DNA of 64,000 bases from Lonepinella koalarum (lineage in GTDB: Bacteria > Pseudomonadota > Gammaproteobacteria > Enterobacterales > Pasteurellaceae), in assembly GCA_030525745.1 (NCBI GenBank), contig JAUNED010000003.1, forward strand, positions 62,001 through 126,000. Reading direction: 5' to 3'. The translations under genes were made by a program, and so were the position numbers. A model generated the notes under the pieces. That model did not search any database and was not told where the DNA came from. It saw only the letters and a list, made by a program, of their open reading frames with translations. Shown one piece after another: positions 1-9,512 of this stretch (positions are counted from its first letter, which is position 1; each line of letters starts with the position of its first letter).

Positions 1-105
1 CCAGCCCATCACTGTGCGAATAGCAACAGGTAAACGTTGTGGCCCAAGTACAACCAGCCCCACAATAAATACTAAAACCAGTTCGGAAAAACCAACATCA
101 AACAC
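1..105 (-). CDS. tatB: Sec-independent translocase subunit TatB (partial, N-terminus only)
   Basis: The first 35 codons of TatB, running off the left edge of the window. The reading begins with a GTG start at 105-103 and gives [20 protein letters not shown] followed by PQRLP, the TatB pattern of a short transmembrane helix, a Gly-Pro hinge and the start of the amphipathic helix. TatB forms the substrate-recognition complex with TatC in the inner membrane. Only 3 bp separate it from the tatA stop codon, so the two are co-transcribed; tatC is expected next, outside the window. FtsP/SufI at 21.5 kb carries a twin-arginine signal and is a likely client. Confidence 0.93.
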   Translation of the reverse strand, partial: MFDVGFSELVLVFIVGLVVLGPQRLPVAIRTVMGW

Positions 106-108
106 AGA

Positions 109-333
109 TTATGCCTGTTCTTTTTGTTTGCTTTGTTCACTTTGAGTCGTTGATTGTTCTTGGTTTAACGACTTAAATTCCGCATCTTTCGGTTGATCCT
201 CGCTCATGGCTTTTTTAAAGCCTTTCACTGATTCACCTAAGTCAGAACCTAAGGTGCGTAATTTTTTCGTTCCGAATAATAACACCACGATTGCTACGAC
301 AATTAGTAATTGCCAAATGCTAATACCACCCAT
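109..333 (-). CDS. tatA: Sec-independent translocase subunit TatA
   Basis: A 74-residue Tat pore subunit that multimerises in the inner membrane to pass folded twin-arginine proteins. It has an N-terminal membrane helix (about residues 5-20), the [14 protein letters not shown] hinge and amphipathic segment with the conserved Phe-Gly, and a polar Gln/Ser/Lys-rich tail. This length and order are normal for TatA and separate it from TatB. It is transcribed leftwards into tatB with a 3 bp gap. The ubiE-ubiJ-ubiB-tatABC order upstream is the conserved gammaproteobacterial arrangement; an 89 bp gap separates it from ubiB. Confidence 0.95.
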   Translation of the reverse strand: MGGISIWQLLIVVAIVVLLFGTKKLRTLGSDLGESVKGFKKAMSEDQPKDAEFKSLNQEQSTTQSEQSKQKEQA

Positions 334-422
334 AAAACAGTCCTTTTTTGGTTAATGTTGAATAAATAAAATGTGGCGAAAATATACCGTTTTTATACCG
401 GTTGAACAATAGCTCGCAAGAA

Positions 423-2051
423 TTATTTTGCTAAACTACGTCCCCAGATCAATAAAACACCGCTGAAAAGCACCGCACTTAGCCAAGCCGGTAGCGAAGA
501 AAACTGCCATATTGTGCCAAGAAAGAGCGTTGAGCCCATCAATGTGCCGATAAATTTTGCCTGCCAGCGATTTTTTTCGCTCAATTTTAGGTTAATTTCC
601 ACCAGCTGCTTGGAAATTTCCTGTTGTTCCTGCAAGGCTTCCAACAAGGCCTCAGGCAACTCTGCTAAATGCTCACGCATATAAGGCAATTTGCGTTTCA
701 TATTCTTTATCAGAGCTTTAACGCCCATTTGCTCATCCAGCCAATCTTGTAAAAAAGGCTTGGCGGTATCCCATAAATCCAATTGAGGATAAAGTTGTCG
801 CCCTAAACCTTCAATATAAAGTAAGGTTTTTTGCAACAAAACCAACTGTGGTTGAACTTGCATATTAAAACGGCGTGCCACATTAAACAGATTTAATAAA
901 ACATGCCCGAAAGAAATTTCCGACAGTGGTTTGGCAAAAATCGGCTCGCAAACTTGACGAAAGGCTTGCTCAAATTCATCAATGTTGGTGTCTTTGGGGG
1001 TCCAACCGGATTTAACATGCATTTCTGCGACACGACGATAATCACGGTTAAAAAATGCCACAAAACTTTCTGCCAAATAACGTTTATCGTTTTCACCGAG
1101 TCGCCCAACAATACCGCAATCAATGCCGATATATTGTGGATTTTCCGGCTGTTCCTGGCTGACAAAAATATTGCCCGGGTGCATATCAGCGTGGAAAAAG
1201 CTGTCGCGGAATACTTGAGTAAAAAAGACTTGAACACCTCGTTCAGCTAACAATTTCATATTTGTGCCGTTTTGTTCTAAGGCGACTACATCAGACACTG
1301 GAATACCATAAATCCGCTCCATTACAATCACATTTTGATGACAAAAATCCTGATACATTTCAGGAATATAGAGCATAGGACTGTTTTCAAAATTGGCTCG
1401 CAACTTTATGGCATTGCCCATTTCTTGGCGTAAATCCAGTTCATCACGCAGTGTTTTTTCATATTCGGCGACAACCTCGACAGGGCGTAGCCGATAGCCT
1501 TCTGCCGTCAAACGGGGAATCCAGCCGGCCAACATATACATTAAACTTAAATCAGCTTCAATTTCTCCCTGAATATTGGGGCGAATAACTTTGATCACCA
1601 CCTCTTTTCCTGCATTTGGCTGAGTTGAGTTAAATTTTGCCGTATGTACTTGAGCAATGGATGCAGATGCTAAGGCCGTTTCATTAAATTCTTCAAACCA
1701 AGTATCCAAACTTCCGCCAAGTGCTTGTTCAATTTGGCAACGGGCAATTTTTCCATCGTAAGGTTCGACCTGATCCTGCAACATGGCCAATTCATCAGCA
1801 ATCTCCGGAGGAAATAAATCCCGTCTGGTGGACAACATTTGCCCGAGCTTAATCCATACCGGCCCCAATTCTTGTAAAGCTAATCGCAGACGTAATCCGA
1901 AGGCTTTATCTTTATGTTGATTGCGTACCCAAAATAAGGTTTTCCGCCAACAACGTAGCGGACGAGTGTAGCGATTGTGTGGTAAGGCCTCGTCTAAGCC
2001 ATAACACAAAAAGGTATGTAGGATTTTATACAGTCGGCTGAGATTATTCAT
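423..2051 (-). CDS. ubiB: Ubiquinone biosynthesis accessory kinase-like protein UbiB
   Basis: A 542-residue member of the ABC1/ADCK/UbiB atypical kinase family, needed for aerobic ubiquinone synthesis, where it acts as an ATPase that helps extract lipid intermediates from the membrane. The family signature KxGQ is visible as [15 protein letters not shown] near residue 88, followed by the Ala-rich ASIAQVH loop, the [10 protein letters not shown] and VMERIYG segments and the [11 protein letters not shown] catalytic loop. Two hydrophobic helices at the C-terminus (about 500-540) form the membrane anchor. Its start codon overlaps the 3' end of ubiJ by 8 bp, so the genes are translationally coupled. 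Length matches the family. Confidence 0.96.
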   Translation of the reverse strand: MNNLSRLYKILHTFLCYGLDEALPHNRYTRPLRCWRKTLFWVRNQHKDKAFGLRLRLALQELGPVWIKLGQMLSTRRDLFPPEIADELAMLQDQVEPYDGKIARCQIEQALGGSLDTWFEEFNETALASASIAQVHTAKFNSTQPNAGKEVVIKVIRPNIQGEIEADLSLMYMLAGWIPRLTAEGYRLRPVEVVAEYEKTLRDELDLRQEMGNAIKLRANFENSPMLYIPEMYQDFCHQNVIVMERIYGIPVSDVVALEQNGTNMKLLAERGVQVFFTQVFRDSFFHADMHPGNIFVSQEQPENPQYIGIDCGIVGRLGENDKRYLAESFVAFFNRDYRRVAEMHVKSGWTPKDTNIDEFEQAFRQVCEPIFAKPLSEISFGHVLLNLFNVARRFNMQVQPQLVLLQKTLLYIEGLGRQLYPQLDLWDTAKPFLQDWLDEQMGVKALIKNMKRKLPYMREHLAELPEALLEALQEQQEISKQLVEINLKLSEKNRWQAKFIGTLMGSTLFLGTIWQFSSLPAWLSAVLFSGVLLIWGRSLAK

Positions 2052-2667
2052 ATTGTTGCTGTAAATAAGAGATTTTTTTTGCTAAAAGTGCGGTTTGTTT
2101 TTCCAGAATTTTAACTTCATCGCAAAAATGGGCGATTGCAAGGGCAGGTGCTACTAATTGATATTCTTCGGTTAAACGTTCCGACCAATAACGCCCTGAG
2201 GTTTGACTGTGTTGTTTCAGTCCACCAAGTAAAACTCGGGCAAAATTTACCGCACTTTGTGAAGCCACATCGCCCAAATAAGGCGACAGTAATTCCGCAG
2301 GATCTTTTTCCAACTGTTCCATTAAGCCGGCAAAATCCTGCAAGACTTGTAAATCACCTTGCAAAATAATAGATTTATCATTGATATATTGGCTTAAATC
2401 GGATTTTTTAGGGAATTTTAGCAACAAGTTCGGCGAAATTTCTACCGAGCAATCTGCTTCGCCTTCATAATGTTGCAAAATATCTACCCGTTGCAGAGAA
2501 AAAACCAAGAAAAGTTGCTGCTGAAAGCGAGATAAATTAACCGCTAAAATTTTGCCGTTTAACCTGCGTAAAATCGGCGAAATGCCTTGAGAACGGGAAA
2601 TTAAACCATTCAATGCCGTTTCCAAACTGGCATTCACTAACTGAGGCAGCATAAATGTCATGCTCAT
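2044..2667 (-). CDS. ubiJ: Ubiquinone biosynthesis accessory factor UbiJ (SCP2 domain)
   Basis: A 207-residue protein with an N-terminal sterol-carrier-like (SCP2) lipid-binding domain and a C-terminal coiled coil ([21 protein letters not shown]). UbiJ is the lipid-binding scaffold of the soluble Ubi complex that hydroxylates and methylates the ubiquinone ring. Identity rests on position between ubiE (9 bp gap) and ubiB (8 bp overlap), on length, and on the SCP2-plus-coiled-coil layout; the sequence itself is fast-evolving. The first ATG is preceded by AAGG at a reasonable distance; a second ATG two codons later cannot be ruled out. Confidence 0.9.
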   Translation of the reverse strand: MSMTFMLPQLVNASLETALNGLISRSQGISPILRRLNGKILAVNLSRFQQQLFLVFSLQRVDILQHYEGEADCSVEISPNLLLKFPKKSDLSQYINDKSIILQGDLQVLQDFAGLMEQLEKDPAELLSPYLGDVASQSAVNFARVLLGGLKQHSQTSGRYWSERLTEEYQLVAPALAIAHFCDEVKILEKQTALLAKKISYLQQQYE

Positions 2668-2676
2668 GTTATCGCC

Positions 2677-3477
2677 TTAAAACTTATAACCACGGTGCAA
2701 TGCCACAATGCCGGCACTCAGATTGTAATAACTGACTTGCTCAAAACCGGCGTCAATCATCATGGTTTTTAACGCCTCTTGCTCAGGGTGCATACGAATC
2801 GATTCGGCCAAATAACGGTAGCTATCGCCGTCATTGACGACCACTTCACCGATTTTCGGCAAAATATTAAAGGAATAAAAATTATAGAGTTTGCTTAGTG
2901 GATCTAAAATCGGTTTGGAAAATTCTAAGACCAATAAACGACCGCCCGGTTTTAGCACTCGGAACATTGAGCGTAAGGCTTTGTCTTTATCCGTCACGTT
3001 TCGAAGCCCAAAACTGATAATAACACAATCAAAGGTATTATCCGGAAACGGCAAGGCTTCCGCATTGGCTTGTACATAATTTACATTGCCGACCACACCT
3101 AAATTACGCAGTTTTTCACGCCCCACTTCCAGCATCGAGCTATTAATATCGGCAAGCACCACCTCACCCGTTTCGCCCACAATACGTGAAAATTTTGCGG
3201 TAAAGTCCCCTGTGCCTCCGGCAAGGTCCAGCACTTTTTGCCCTTTCCGCACACCACTACAATCAATAGTAAAACGCTTCCAAACACGATGAATGCCAAA
3301 GGACAACAAATCGTTCATCAAATCATATTTGCCTGCCACCGAGTGAAATACTTGTGCCACCATTTTTTGTTTTTCTGCCTTTGCAACTGTTTTAAAACCA
3401 AAGTGAGTGGTTTCAATGTCTTCAAAGTGCGGTGGGTTTTCTGCGAGATTTTCAGTGGCATTATGTGATGTTGTCAT
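2677..3477 (-). CDS. ubiE: Ubiquinone/menaquinone C-methyltransferase UbiE
   Basis: A class I SAM-dependent methyltransferase of 266 residues that C-methylates demethylmenaquinone and the ubiquinone ring intermediate. The SAM-binding motif I is visible as [12 protein letters not shown], with the ADIN acidic residue after it, and the family stretches [28 protein letters not shown] and [14 protein letters not shown] (C-terminus) are all present. The first 35 or so residues are a variable extension. It is the first gene of the leftward ubiE-ubiJ-ubiB run, which continues without a clear terminator towards tatA. Confidence 0.97.
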   Translation of the reverse strand: MTTSHNATENLAENPPHFEDIETTHFGFKTVAKAEKQKMVAQVFHSVAGKYDLMNDLLSFGIHRVWKRFTIDCSGVRKGQKVLDLAGGTGDFTAKFSRIVGETGEVVLADINSSMLEVGREKLRNLGVVGNVNYVQANAEALPFPDNTFDCVIISFGLRNVTDKDKALRSMFRVLKPGGRLLVLEFSKPILDPLSKLYNFYSFNILPKIGEVVVNDGDSYRYLAESIRMHPEQEALKTMMIDAGFEQVSYYNLSAGIVALHRGYKF

Positions 3478-3521
3478 TGGGGTTTCCTGAACAATAAAGA
3501 TGTTGTTAGCATAGCAAAAAA

Positions 3522-3544
3522 CAGCGGAGCAATAAAGCTCCGCT
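3522..3544 (-). terminator. Intrinsic terminator after the composite pseudogene
   Basis: A perfect 8 bp stem (AGCGGAGC/GCTCCGCT) with a six-base loop. Read on the minus strand it is followed by GTTTTTTGC. It lies 12 bp beyond the stop of the adhesin-like fragment, so it probably ended the original gene and now insulates ubiE from leftward read-through. Confidence 0.8.
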
Positions 3545-3555
3545 ATTTTATTATA

Positions 3556-4950
3556 CTATTCTGATCTCAGGTCTCCTACACTCACTGTAGCATTCGTATT
3601 TTTGTTACCTAACATACGCTCCTCACACGTATTCCGCTCATCACACACTGTCACTGAAACCAAATTTTCTACATCTAAGCTGTTTGCTAAGGTGTGTTCG
3701 CTGGTTTTCTTCACGGTATCTGCCAGACCAAGCTGTTGTTCGGATAGGCTGCTAGCTTTTATGCCTTTAATGTTGTCGTATAAACGGGCGAAATCGCGTG
3801 GGGTTAATTTATCGGGGTTACCTTTGATGTCGCCAAGCAATTTGTCATAGCCGGCTCGAGGTTTTTCAAAGAAGGTAAAGGTAGCATTATCCTTCACGTC
3901 AATTTGGGTTTTAGACGTGCCGGTGTATGCCAAGCCGCCGTTTGGTGCTAATGCGGTAATGCTTGCATTTTCGACGATAGCCGTAGCGTTGGGTTCATAA
4001 CCGATGGCAAAGGCGGTGTTGCTGGCGTTGGCATCGTTATCTTCCGAGGTTGGCAAGCCGTCCGCTCCGATGATTTCATTGCCCATTTTTTTACCGGTGG
4101 TAATGGCGGTAATTTTGAGGTCGTCTTTGCTGTTTTTACCGGCAATTTTAACATTGCTGTCGGTTCTCAATACTGCACCTTGGTGGGATTTGAGGAAAAT
4201 AGAACTCTTTTCACCAAGCAGCTCCCCCACTAAGAACATCGTGGCATAATGGCGAGCCGGTGAGATACCGTCTTTTTCATCGCCCACTACGTTAATATGG
4301 CTGTTTTTCATCGACACTTTGCCGTTTAGTCCTAAGCGGTTGATTTGGGTACTTTCATCCAAGCTGTTGTCTTGGTTGAAGGTGATATTGATTTTGCTGT
4401 CGTCCAGATTGATTTTTTCTGCCATTAAATGCACAAAACCGTTATCTAAGCTGATATCACTATTGGCAATATTGATTTCCGTATCGGCAATCGGCGCGCG
4501 GTGATTGTGTTTTGCTGCAAAGCCGTCAAAACGTTGGTTGTATTCCCAGTTGAGATCGGTCTCATCATAGTTATGCTGTTTGCTTAAATTGGCTCTCACG
4601 GTGTGAAAGCTCCACACGGTTTGCCTCATTCAGTTGCCAACCGAATTTTACCAAGCCGCCGGCTTGCTTATAGCCCGTGTTATTCAGCTCCCTGCCTTCA
4701 CCACTACGCAAATTGTCAGCATTATTGTAGAAACCACTCAGCAAGGCATCAAACCGATCATTTGCTGCAAACACCGAGGCTTCGGTTTCGGAAAGATTAT
4801 TCGCCGTTTGATAACCTTGACGGATTTTTGCCCCGAATTTGTCATTATTTTTCAATAAACCCAACGCATTCGGTGTGCGCATTGCCACCACACCGCCTAA
4901 AGCACCCAATATTGAGATTTATTATCAAACACAAACTTGTTGGCAGTGAT
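3556..4950 (-). pseudogene. Composite pseudogene: TonB-dependent haem receptor fragment joined out of frame to a secreted TpsA-type adhesin/haemophore C-terminus
   Basis: Two unrelated outer-membrane or secreted protein fragments lie end to end. Bases about 4571-4912 (minus) encode GALGGVVAMRTPNAL and about 95 further residues of a TonB-dependent receptor (end of plug, first barrel strands), resembling the Haemophilus HemR family. There is no signal peptide, TonB box or plug start, and reading stops at a TAA after FKQTA. In the +1 frame a second reading continues to 3556: about 30 residues of unclear origin, then some 300 residues of repetitive beta-helix (ADTEINIANSDISLDNG, INVVGD and similar) ending in a Cys-x5-Cys pair (CDERNTC). 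A C-terminal Cys pair is known from two-partner-secreted proteins of the HMW/HxuA type. No intact start, signal peptide or secretion domain remains for either part. I infer a deletion that fused two formerly separate genes. Confidence 0.75.
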
Positions 4951-4953
4951 TAC

Positions 4954-5802
4954 TTAAGTTTTATCTGTTAAATAAATATGTAACGCTTTCATTGCGTTTC
5001 TGGCATCTGCCACACCTAAATCATACATTGATTGGATTTTATTGAGATCTTTTTCAAGGCGACTGATTTTGAGATCGATGGAAGGGCGAATCACAAAAAT
5101 CTCTTGTTTTTCATTCAGTTCGATGACTTTCTCTAAGGTATTATTATAGTCAGCATAACGATTTTTCCAACGTGCGATAAATTTTGGAAAACGGCGGTAA
5201 AGCAATTTGAATAAAAAGGTAGAACTTGGCTTTTTACGGTATTCCAAAGGTCTGGTTAAAATCACGATAATTTTGTCATAGCCAAGATCAAGGCATTTCT
5301 GTAGTGGAATACTGTCCGCTATACCTCCATCGAGATACTTTTTGTCCCCGATTTCTACTATTTTTGAGACCAAAGGCATTGCAGAAGTCGCTCGAAAAGC
5401 TTCCATTTGGGCAAATACATCAGTAATTTTCACATATTCCGCCTCACCTGTTTCTACATTAGTGAGCGTAACCCAAAAATCTGCCTTTGATTGTGAAAAA
5501 GTGTGTTGATCGAATGGATCGAGTGTGAATGGGAGTTCGTAAAAAGCAAAATCCCGATTGACGATATTGCCTGTCGTAAGCAAACTATGCAACCCCATAT
5601 AGCGTTTGTCATGCAAGTATTTTTGATTGTAACGCAACACTCGACCGGATTGCTTGGAAAATAAATTTACACCAAACAATGCGCCGGCAGACACAGTGAC
5701 CGCACCGTCAATTGGTAGATTTTCTGCCATGAGGACATCTAATACACCGGCGGTAAAAAGACCACGCATTGCACCACCTTCCAAGACTAAACCAACTTTC
5801 AT
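4954..5802 (-). CDS. Patatin-like phospholipase family protein
   Basis: A 282-residue patatin-fold acyl hydrolase (RssA/YjjU type). The oxyanion loop is GGAMRG at residues 9-14, the nucleophile elbow is TVSAGAL with Ser38, and the catalytic Asp is in the DGG triplet (Asp158). The first Gly of the usual GxSxG elbow is replaced by Thr. There is no signal peptide, so it is probably cytoplasmic and acts on lipid or acyl substrates that cannot be named. Its stop codon directly abuts the composite pseudogene. The start is the ATG after AAGGGAAG. Confidence 0.85.
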   Translation of the reverse strand: MKVGLVLEGGAMRGLFTAGVLDVLMAENLPIDGAVTVSAGALFGVNLFSKQSGRVLRYNQKYLHDKRYMGLHSLLTTGNIVNRDFAFYELPFTLDPFDQHTFSQSKADFWVTLTNVETGEAEYVKITDVFAQMEAFRATSAMPLVSKIVEIGDKKYLDGGIADSIPLQKCLDLGYDKIIVILTRPLEYRKKPSSTFLFKLLYRRFPKFIARWKNRYADYNNTLEKVIELNEKQEIFVIRPSIDLKISRLEKDLNKIQSMYDLGVADARNAMKALHIYLTDKT

Positions 5803-5862
5803 TTTCTTCCCTTTTATGTTTAAAAAGTGCGGTCAATATTTCACTGATAGCGAGAAAATAAA

Positions 5863-5884
5863 ACCTCTCTAAAACTAGAGAGGT
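5863..5884 (-). terminator. Intrinsic terminator of ssb
   Basis: Stem ACCTCTCT/AGAGAGGT with a six-base loop, followed on the minus strand by TTTATTTT; 22 bp beyond the ssb stop codon. Confidence 0.8.
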
Positions 5885-5905
5885 CGATCCTTATACCTTT
5901 ATTTT

Positions 5906-6391
5906 TTAGAACGGGATATCGTCGTCAAATCCGTCCATTGGCGGCTCAGCCTGTGCCGGTGTAGCCGGACGGGATTGTTGATATTGTTGTTGTGGCTGTC
6001 TGTTGTATTGTGGGGCAGATTGCTGTGGTGCATAATCGCCACCTTGACCGCCGGCATTGCGCCCGCCTAACATTTGTAACACATCACCTTGAATTTCGGT
6101 AGTGTAGCGATCTTGCCCGTTTTGATCTTGCCATTTACGGGTTTTTAAGCGACCTTCCACATAAACCTGTGATCCTTTACGTAAGTATTCGCCGACCACT
6201 TCCGCTTGACGGCGATAGAACACAATACGATGCCATTCAGTCACTTCACGGCGTTCACCGGTATTTTTATCCGTCCAGCTTTCACTGGTTGCCACACTGA
6301 TATTTGCCACTGCTTCACCATTTGGCATTGTTCGCATTTCAGGGTCGTTTCCTAGATTACCTACAATAATAACTTTATTAATTCCAGCCAT
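5906..6391 (-). CDS. ssb: Single-stranded DNA-binding protein
   Basis: A 161-residue SSB. The OB fold covers about residues 1-110 ([19 protein letters not shown] onward, with [20 protein letters not shown]). A Gly/Gln/Pro-rich linker follows, and the acidic C-terminal tip is DGFDDDIPF, the docking peptide for replication and repair partners. It coats single-stranded DNA in replication, repair and natural transformation. It is divergent from uvrA; the shared upstream region carries a LexA-type palindrome and a CRP-S palindrome, which fits the known membership of Haemophilus ssb in the competence regulon. Confidence 0.97.
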   Translation of the reverse strand: MAGINKVIIVGNLGNDPEMRTMPNGEAVANISVATSESWTDKNTGERREVTEWHRIVFYRRQAEVVGEYLRKGSQVYVEGRLKTRKWQDQNGQDRYTTEIQGDVLQMLGGRNAGGQGGDYAPQQSAPQYNRQPQQQYQQSRPATPAQAEPPMDGFDDDIPF

Positions 6392-6464
6392 AATTTCCTC
6401 AATAAGGGTGATTTAGATTGGCGCTATTTTGCCTGAAAATGAAAAAAAGATCTATTAATTTTTA

Positions 6465-6480
6465 CTGGATATTTGCACAG
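6465..6480. promoter_or_regulatory. LexA (SOS) box between ssb and uvrA
   Basis: CTG-N10-CAG with an AT-rich interior (CTGGATATTTGCACAG), matching the gammaproteobacterial LexA consensus in both outer triplets and spacing. It lies 55 bp before the preferred uvrA start and 74 bp before ssb, both classical SOS genes. Confidence 0.75.
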
Positions 6481-6488
6481 ATTTAAGA

Positions 6489-6510
6489 ATATGCGATAAT
6501 GATCGCAAAA
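6489..6510. promoter_or_regulatory. CRP-S (Sxy-dependent competence) site upstream of ssb
   Basis: A 22 bp palindrome whose core is TGCGAT-A-A-T-G-ATCGCA, followed by AAA. The right half GATCGCAAAA is a perfect CRP-S half-site and the left half keeps TGCGAT; 17 of 20 consensus positions match by eye. CRP-S sites, recognised by CRP with Sxy, differ from ordinary CRP sites by the TGCGA core. The site is centred 108 bp upstream of the ssb start. Confidence 0.75.
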
Positions 6511-6534
6511 TTAAAATAAATGTTGGAAACCAGA

Positions 6535-9363
6535 ATGGATAAAATTGATATTCGTGGGGCGAGAACCCATAATCTAAAAAATATTAATCTGACTATTCCT
6601 CGTGATAAATTGATCGTCATTACGGGATTATCCGGCTCAGGAAAATCTTCATTGGCGTTTGACACCTTATATGCCGAGGGACAACGTCGTTATGTAGAAT
6701 CGCTTTCAGCTTATGCCCGTCAATTTTTATCTTTAATGGAAAAACCTGATGTTGATAGTATTGAAGGGCTATCACCGGCGATTTCTATTGAGCAAAAATC
6801 CACTTCACATAACCCTCGTTCTACCGTGGGAACAGTAACCGAAATTCACGATTATTTGCGTTTGTTATTTGCCCGTGTCGGGGAACCCCGCTGTCCAACG
6901 CACAATGTGCCTTTAACTGCACAAACTGTATCACAAATGGTGGATAAGGTGCTGGCATTGCCTGAGGACAGTAAAATGATGTTACTTGCTCCAGTGGTTA
7001 AAGCCCGTAAAGGCGAACATATTAAAGTGTTGGAACAAATTGCGGCTCAAGGCTATATTCGTGCAAGAATTGACGGAGAAGTTTGTGATTTATCCGATCC
7101 GCCTGTATTGGAAATGCAGAAAAAACACACAATCGAAGTAGTGGTGGATCGCTTTAAAGTGCGGTCAGATTTAGCCACAAGATTAGCCGAATCCCTTGAA
7201 ACCGCATTAGAATTGTCCGGTGGCACAGTAATTATTGCCGATATGGAAAATCCACAAGCTGAAGAATTGATTTTTTCATCGAATTTTGCTTGTCCACATT
7301 GTGGCCATTCCGTACCAGAATTAGAGCCTCGTTTATTTTCTTTTAACAATCCGGCAGGTGCTTGTCCCACTTGTGACGGATTAGGTGTTGAGCAATATTT
7401 TGATGAACATCGAGTAGTGCAAAATGCGGAGATTTCCTTAGCTGGCGGTGCAGTCAAAGGATGGGATCGTCGCAATTTTTATTATTATCAAATGCTTACC
7501 TCCCTTGCCAAACATTATAATTTCAATATAGAAACGCCTTTTGCAAATTTGCCGGAAAAAATCAAAAAAATTGTGTTGTATGGTTCAGGCAAGGAAGAAA
7601 TTGAATTTACCTATTACAATGACCGAGGAGATTCTGTTATTCGTCGCCATGCTTTTGAGGGTATTTTGAACAATATGGCACGCCGTTACAAAGAAACAGA
7701 ATCGATGTCTGTGCGTGAGGAATTGGCGAAAAACATCAGTACCCGACCTTGCGAGGATTGTTGTGGTTCTCGTTTACGTCCTGAAGCCCGTCATGTGTAT
7801 ATCGGTGAAACTAATTTGCCTGTCGTATCGGAAATGGGCATTGGTGAGGCGTTGGATTTCTTTGAAAAAATGCATTTGACAGGGCAAAAAGCCCAAATTG
7901 CCGAAAAAATCCTAAAAGAAATTAAAGAGCGATTATCTTTTCTTGTGAATGTAGGATTGAATTATCTATCCCTTTCCCGTTCGGCAGAAACCTTGTCAGG
8001 TGGTGAAGCGCAACGGATTCGTCTTGCCAGCCAAATCGGTGCCGGTTTGGTAGGGGTAATGTATGTATTGGATGAACCCTCTATCGGCTTACACCAACGG
8101 GATAATGAACGCTTGCTGAATACGCTTGTTCATCTGCGTGATTTGGGTAACACTGTGATTGTGGTAGAGCACGATGAAGATGCTATGCGTGCTGCAGATC
8201 ACATTATTGATATCGGGCCGGGAGCCGGCGTTCATGGCGGTCAAGTCATTGCTCAAGGCAATGCAACCGAAATTATGGCGAACCCTAATTCCATTACAGG
8301 TAAATATTTATCCGGTGTAGAAGCAATCAAAATTCCGAAAAAGCGCACCGCACTTGATCCGAAAAAAATTCTGTCTTTGAAAGGGGCGAAAGGAAACAAT
8401 CTGAAAAATGTCAATTTAGATATTCCGGTGGGGTTATTTACCTGTATCACCGGTGTTTCAGGTTCTGGAAAATCCACTTTAATTAACGATACCTTATTTC
8501 CATTGGCACAAAATGCCTTAAATAGAGCAGAAAATATTCATTTTGCACCTTATGATGAGATTGAAGGCTTATCGCATTTCGACAAAGTGATAGACATCGA
8601 CCAAAGTCCGATTGGGCGAACGCCTCGCTCTAATCCGGCGACCTACACCGGCTTATTCACACCAATCCGTGAACTTTTTGCCGGTGTACCGGAAGCAAGA
8701 GCGAGGGGATACAACGTAGGACGTTTCAGTTTCAATGTACGTGGTGGACGCTGTGAAGCCTGTCAAGGCGATGGTGTGATTAAAGTCGAAATGCACTTCC
8801 TGCCTGATGTTTATGTACCTTGTGACCATTGTAAAGGTAAGCGTTATAACCGTGAAACCTTGGAAATCCGCTACAAAGGCAAAACTATTCATCAAGTCTT
8901 GGACATGACGGTGGAAGAAGCACGAGAATTTTTCGATGCAATTCCTGCTATTGCCCGCAAATTACAGACATTAATGGATGTTGGACTTTCCTACATTCGT
9001 TTAGGGCAATCTTCCACTACACTATCCGGCGGTGAAGCACAACGGGTAAAACTGGCCACCGAACTATCCAAACGGGATACGGGAAAAACCTTATATATTT
9101 TAGACGAGCCAACCACAGGCTTGCATTTTGCCGATATCAAACAGTTATTAGAGGTGCTACATCGGTTACGTAATCAGGGCAATACTATTGTGGTTATCGA
9201 GCATAATTTAGATGTGATCAAAACTGCGGACTGGATTGTGGATCTTGGCCCTGAGGGGGGGAGCGGAGGCGGTCAAATCATCGCCACAGGCACACCGGAA
9301 CAAGTGGCACAACATCCTCATTCCCATACAGCAAGATTCTTAAAAGACATTTTGCAAAAGTAA
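6535..9363 (+). CDS. uvrA: Excinuclease ABC subunit A
   Basis: UvrA, the DNA-damage sensor of nucleotide excision repair, which loads UvrB at lesions. The chosen start gives [16 protein letters not shown], the conserved N-terminus, and 942 residues; an ATG five codons upstream is in frame but would add an unconserved MLETR. Tandem ABC modules are visible: Walker [10 protein letters not shown] near residue 31 and GVSGSGKST near 640, two LSGGEAQR signatures, and Cys4 zinc fingers (CPHCGHS with CPTCDG, and CEACQGDG with CDHCKGK). A LexA box lies upstream. A weak hairpin with a uptake word in the loop follows the stop (about 9362-9390). Confidence 0.97.
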   Translation: MDKIDIRGARTHNLKNINLTIPRDKLIVITGLSGSGKSSLAFDTLYAEGQRRYVESLSAYARQFLSLMEKPDVDSIEGLSPAISIEQKSTSHNPRSTVGTVTEIHDYLRLLFARVGEPRCPTHNVPLTAQTVSQMVDKVLALPEDSKMMLLAPVVKARKGEHIKVLEQIAAQGYIRARIDGEVCDLSDPPVLEMQKKHTIEVVVDRFKVRSDLATRLAESLETALELSGGTVIIADMENPQAEELIFSSNFACPHCGHSVPELEPRLFSFNNPAGACPTCDGLGVEQYFDEHRVVQNAEISLAGGAVKGWDRRNFYYYQMLTSLAKHYNFNIETPFANLPEKIKKIVLYGSGKEEIEFTYYNDRGDSVIRRHAFEGILNNMARRYKETESMSVREELAKNISTRPCEDCCGSRLRPEARHVYIGETNLPVVSEMGIGEALDFFEKMHLTGQKAQIAEKILKEIKERLSFLVNVGLNYLSLSRSAETLSGGEAQRIRLASQIGAGLVGVMYVLDEPSIGLHQRDNERLLNTLVHLRDLGNTVIVVEHDEDAMRAADHIIDIGPGAGVHGGQVIAQGNATEIMANPNSITGKYLSGVEAIKIPKKRTALDPKKILSLKGAKGNNLKNVNLDIPVGLFTCITGVSGSGKSTLINDTLFPLAQNALNRAENIHFAPYDEIEGLSHFDKVIDIDQSPIGRTPRSNPATYTGLFTPIRELFAGVPEARARGYNVGRFSFNVRGGRCEACQGDGVIKVEMHFLPDVYVPCDHCKGKRYNRETLEIRYKGKTIHQVLDMTVEEAREFFDAIPAIARKLQTLMDVGLSYIRLGQSSTTLSGGEAQRVKLATELSKRDTGKTLYILDEPTTGLHFADIKQLLEVLHRLRNQGNTIVVIEHNLDVIKTADWIVDLGPEGGSGGGQIIATGTPEQVAQHPHSHTARFLKDILQK

Positions 9364-9414
9364 CCCTAAATTAACCGCACTTTTAGGTTATTCAGTAAGA
9401 ATGGTGGGCTATAC

Positions 9415-9512
9415 CTACAAACTTGGACAGTTCATAAATTGACTTAAATATTGAGCTCTGTATTGCACAGGGCTCAAAATGTTTAATCTCGGTTTTATTC
9501 GTTTTCCAATAG
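9415..9512 (-). mobile_element. Remnant of an IS3-family transposase (C-terminal end of OrfB)
   Basis: On the minus strand the sequence reads KRIKPRLNILSPVQYRAQ and then YLSQFMNCPSL before a TAG at 9417-9415. The pattern KRIK-x-LN-x-LSPVQYR is the very characteristic C-terminus of IS3/IS150-group OrfB transposases (integrase fold). Only about 32 codons remain. The adjoining AAACTTGGACAG resembles the outer end of such elements. No other part of an IS element is present, so this is an old scar. Its 5' boundary coincides with the 3' end of the neighbouring esterase gene. Confidence 0.8.

Noticed and set aside
903..1250. Plus-strand 115-codon open reading frame inside ubiB
   Set aside because: Antisense shadow of a well-conserved gene, without ribosome site or recognisable protein.
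5906..6050. Gln/Gly-rich stretch in ssb as a repeat expansion
   Set aside because: Low-complexity linkers are normal in SSB and the acidic tip is intact.
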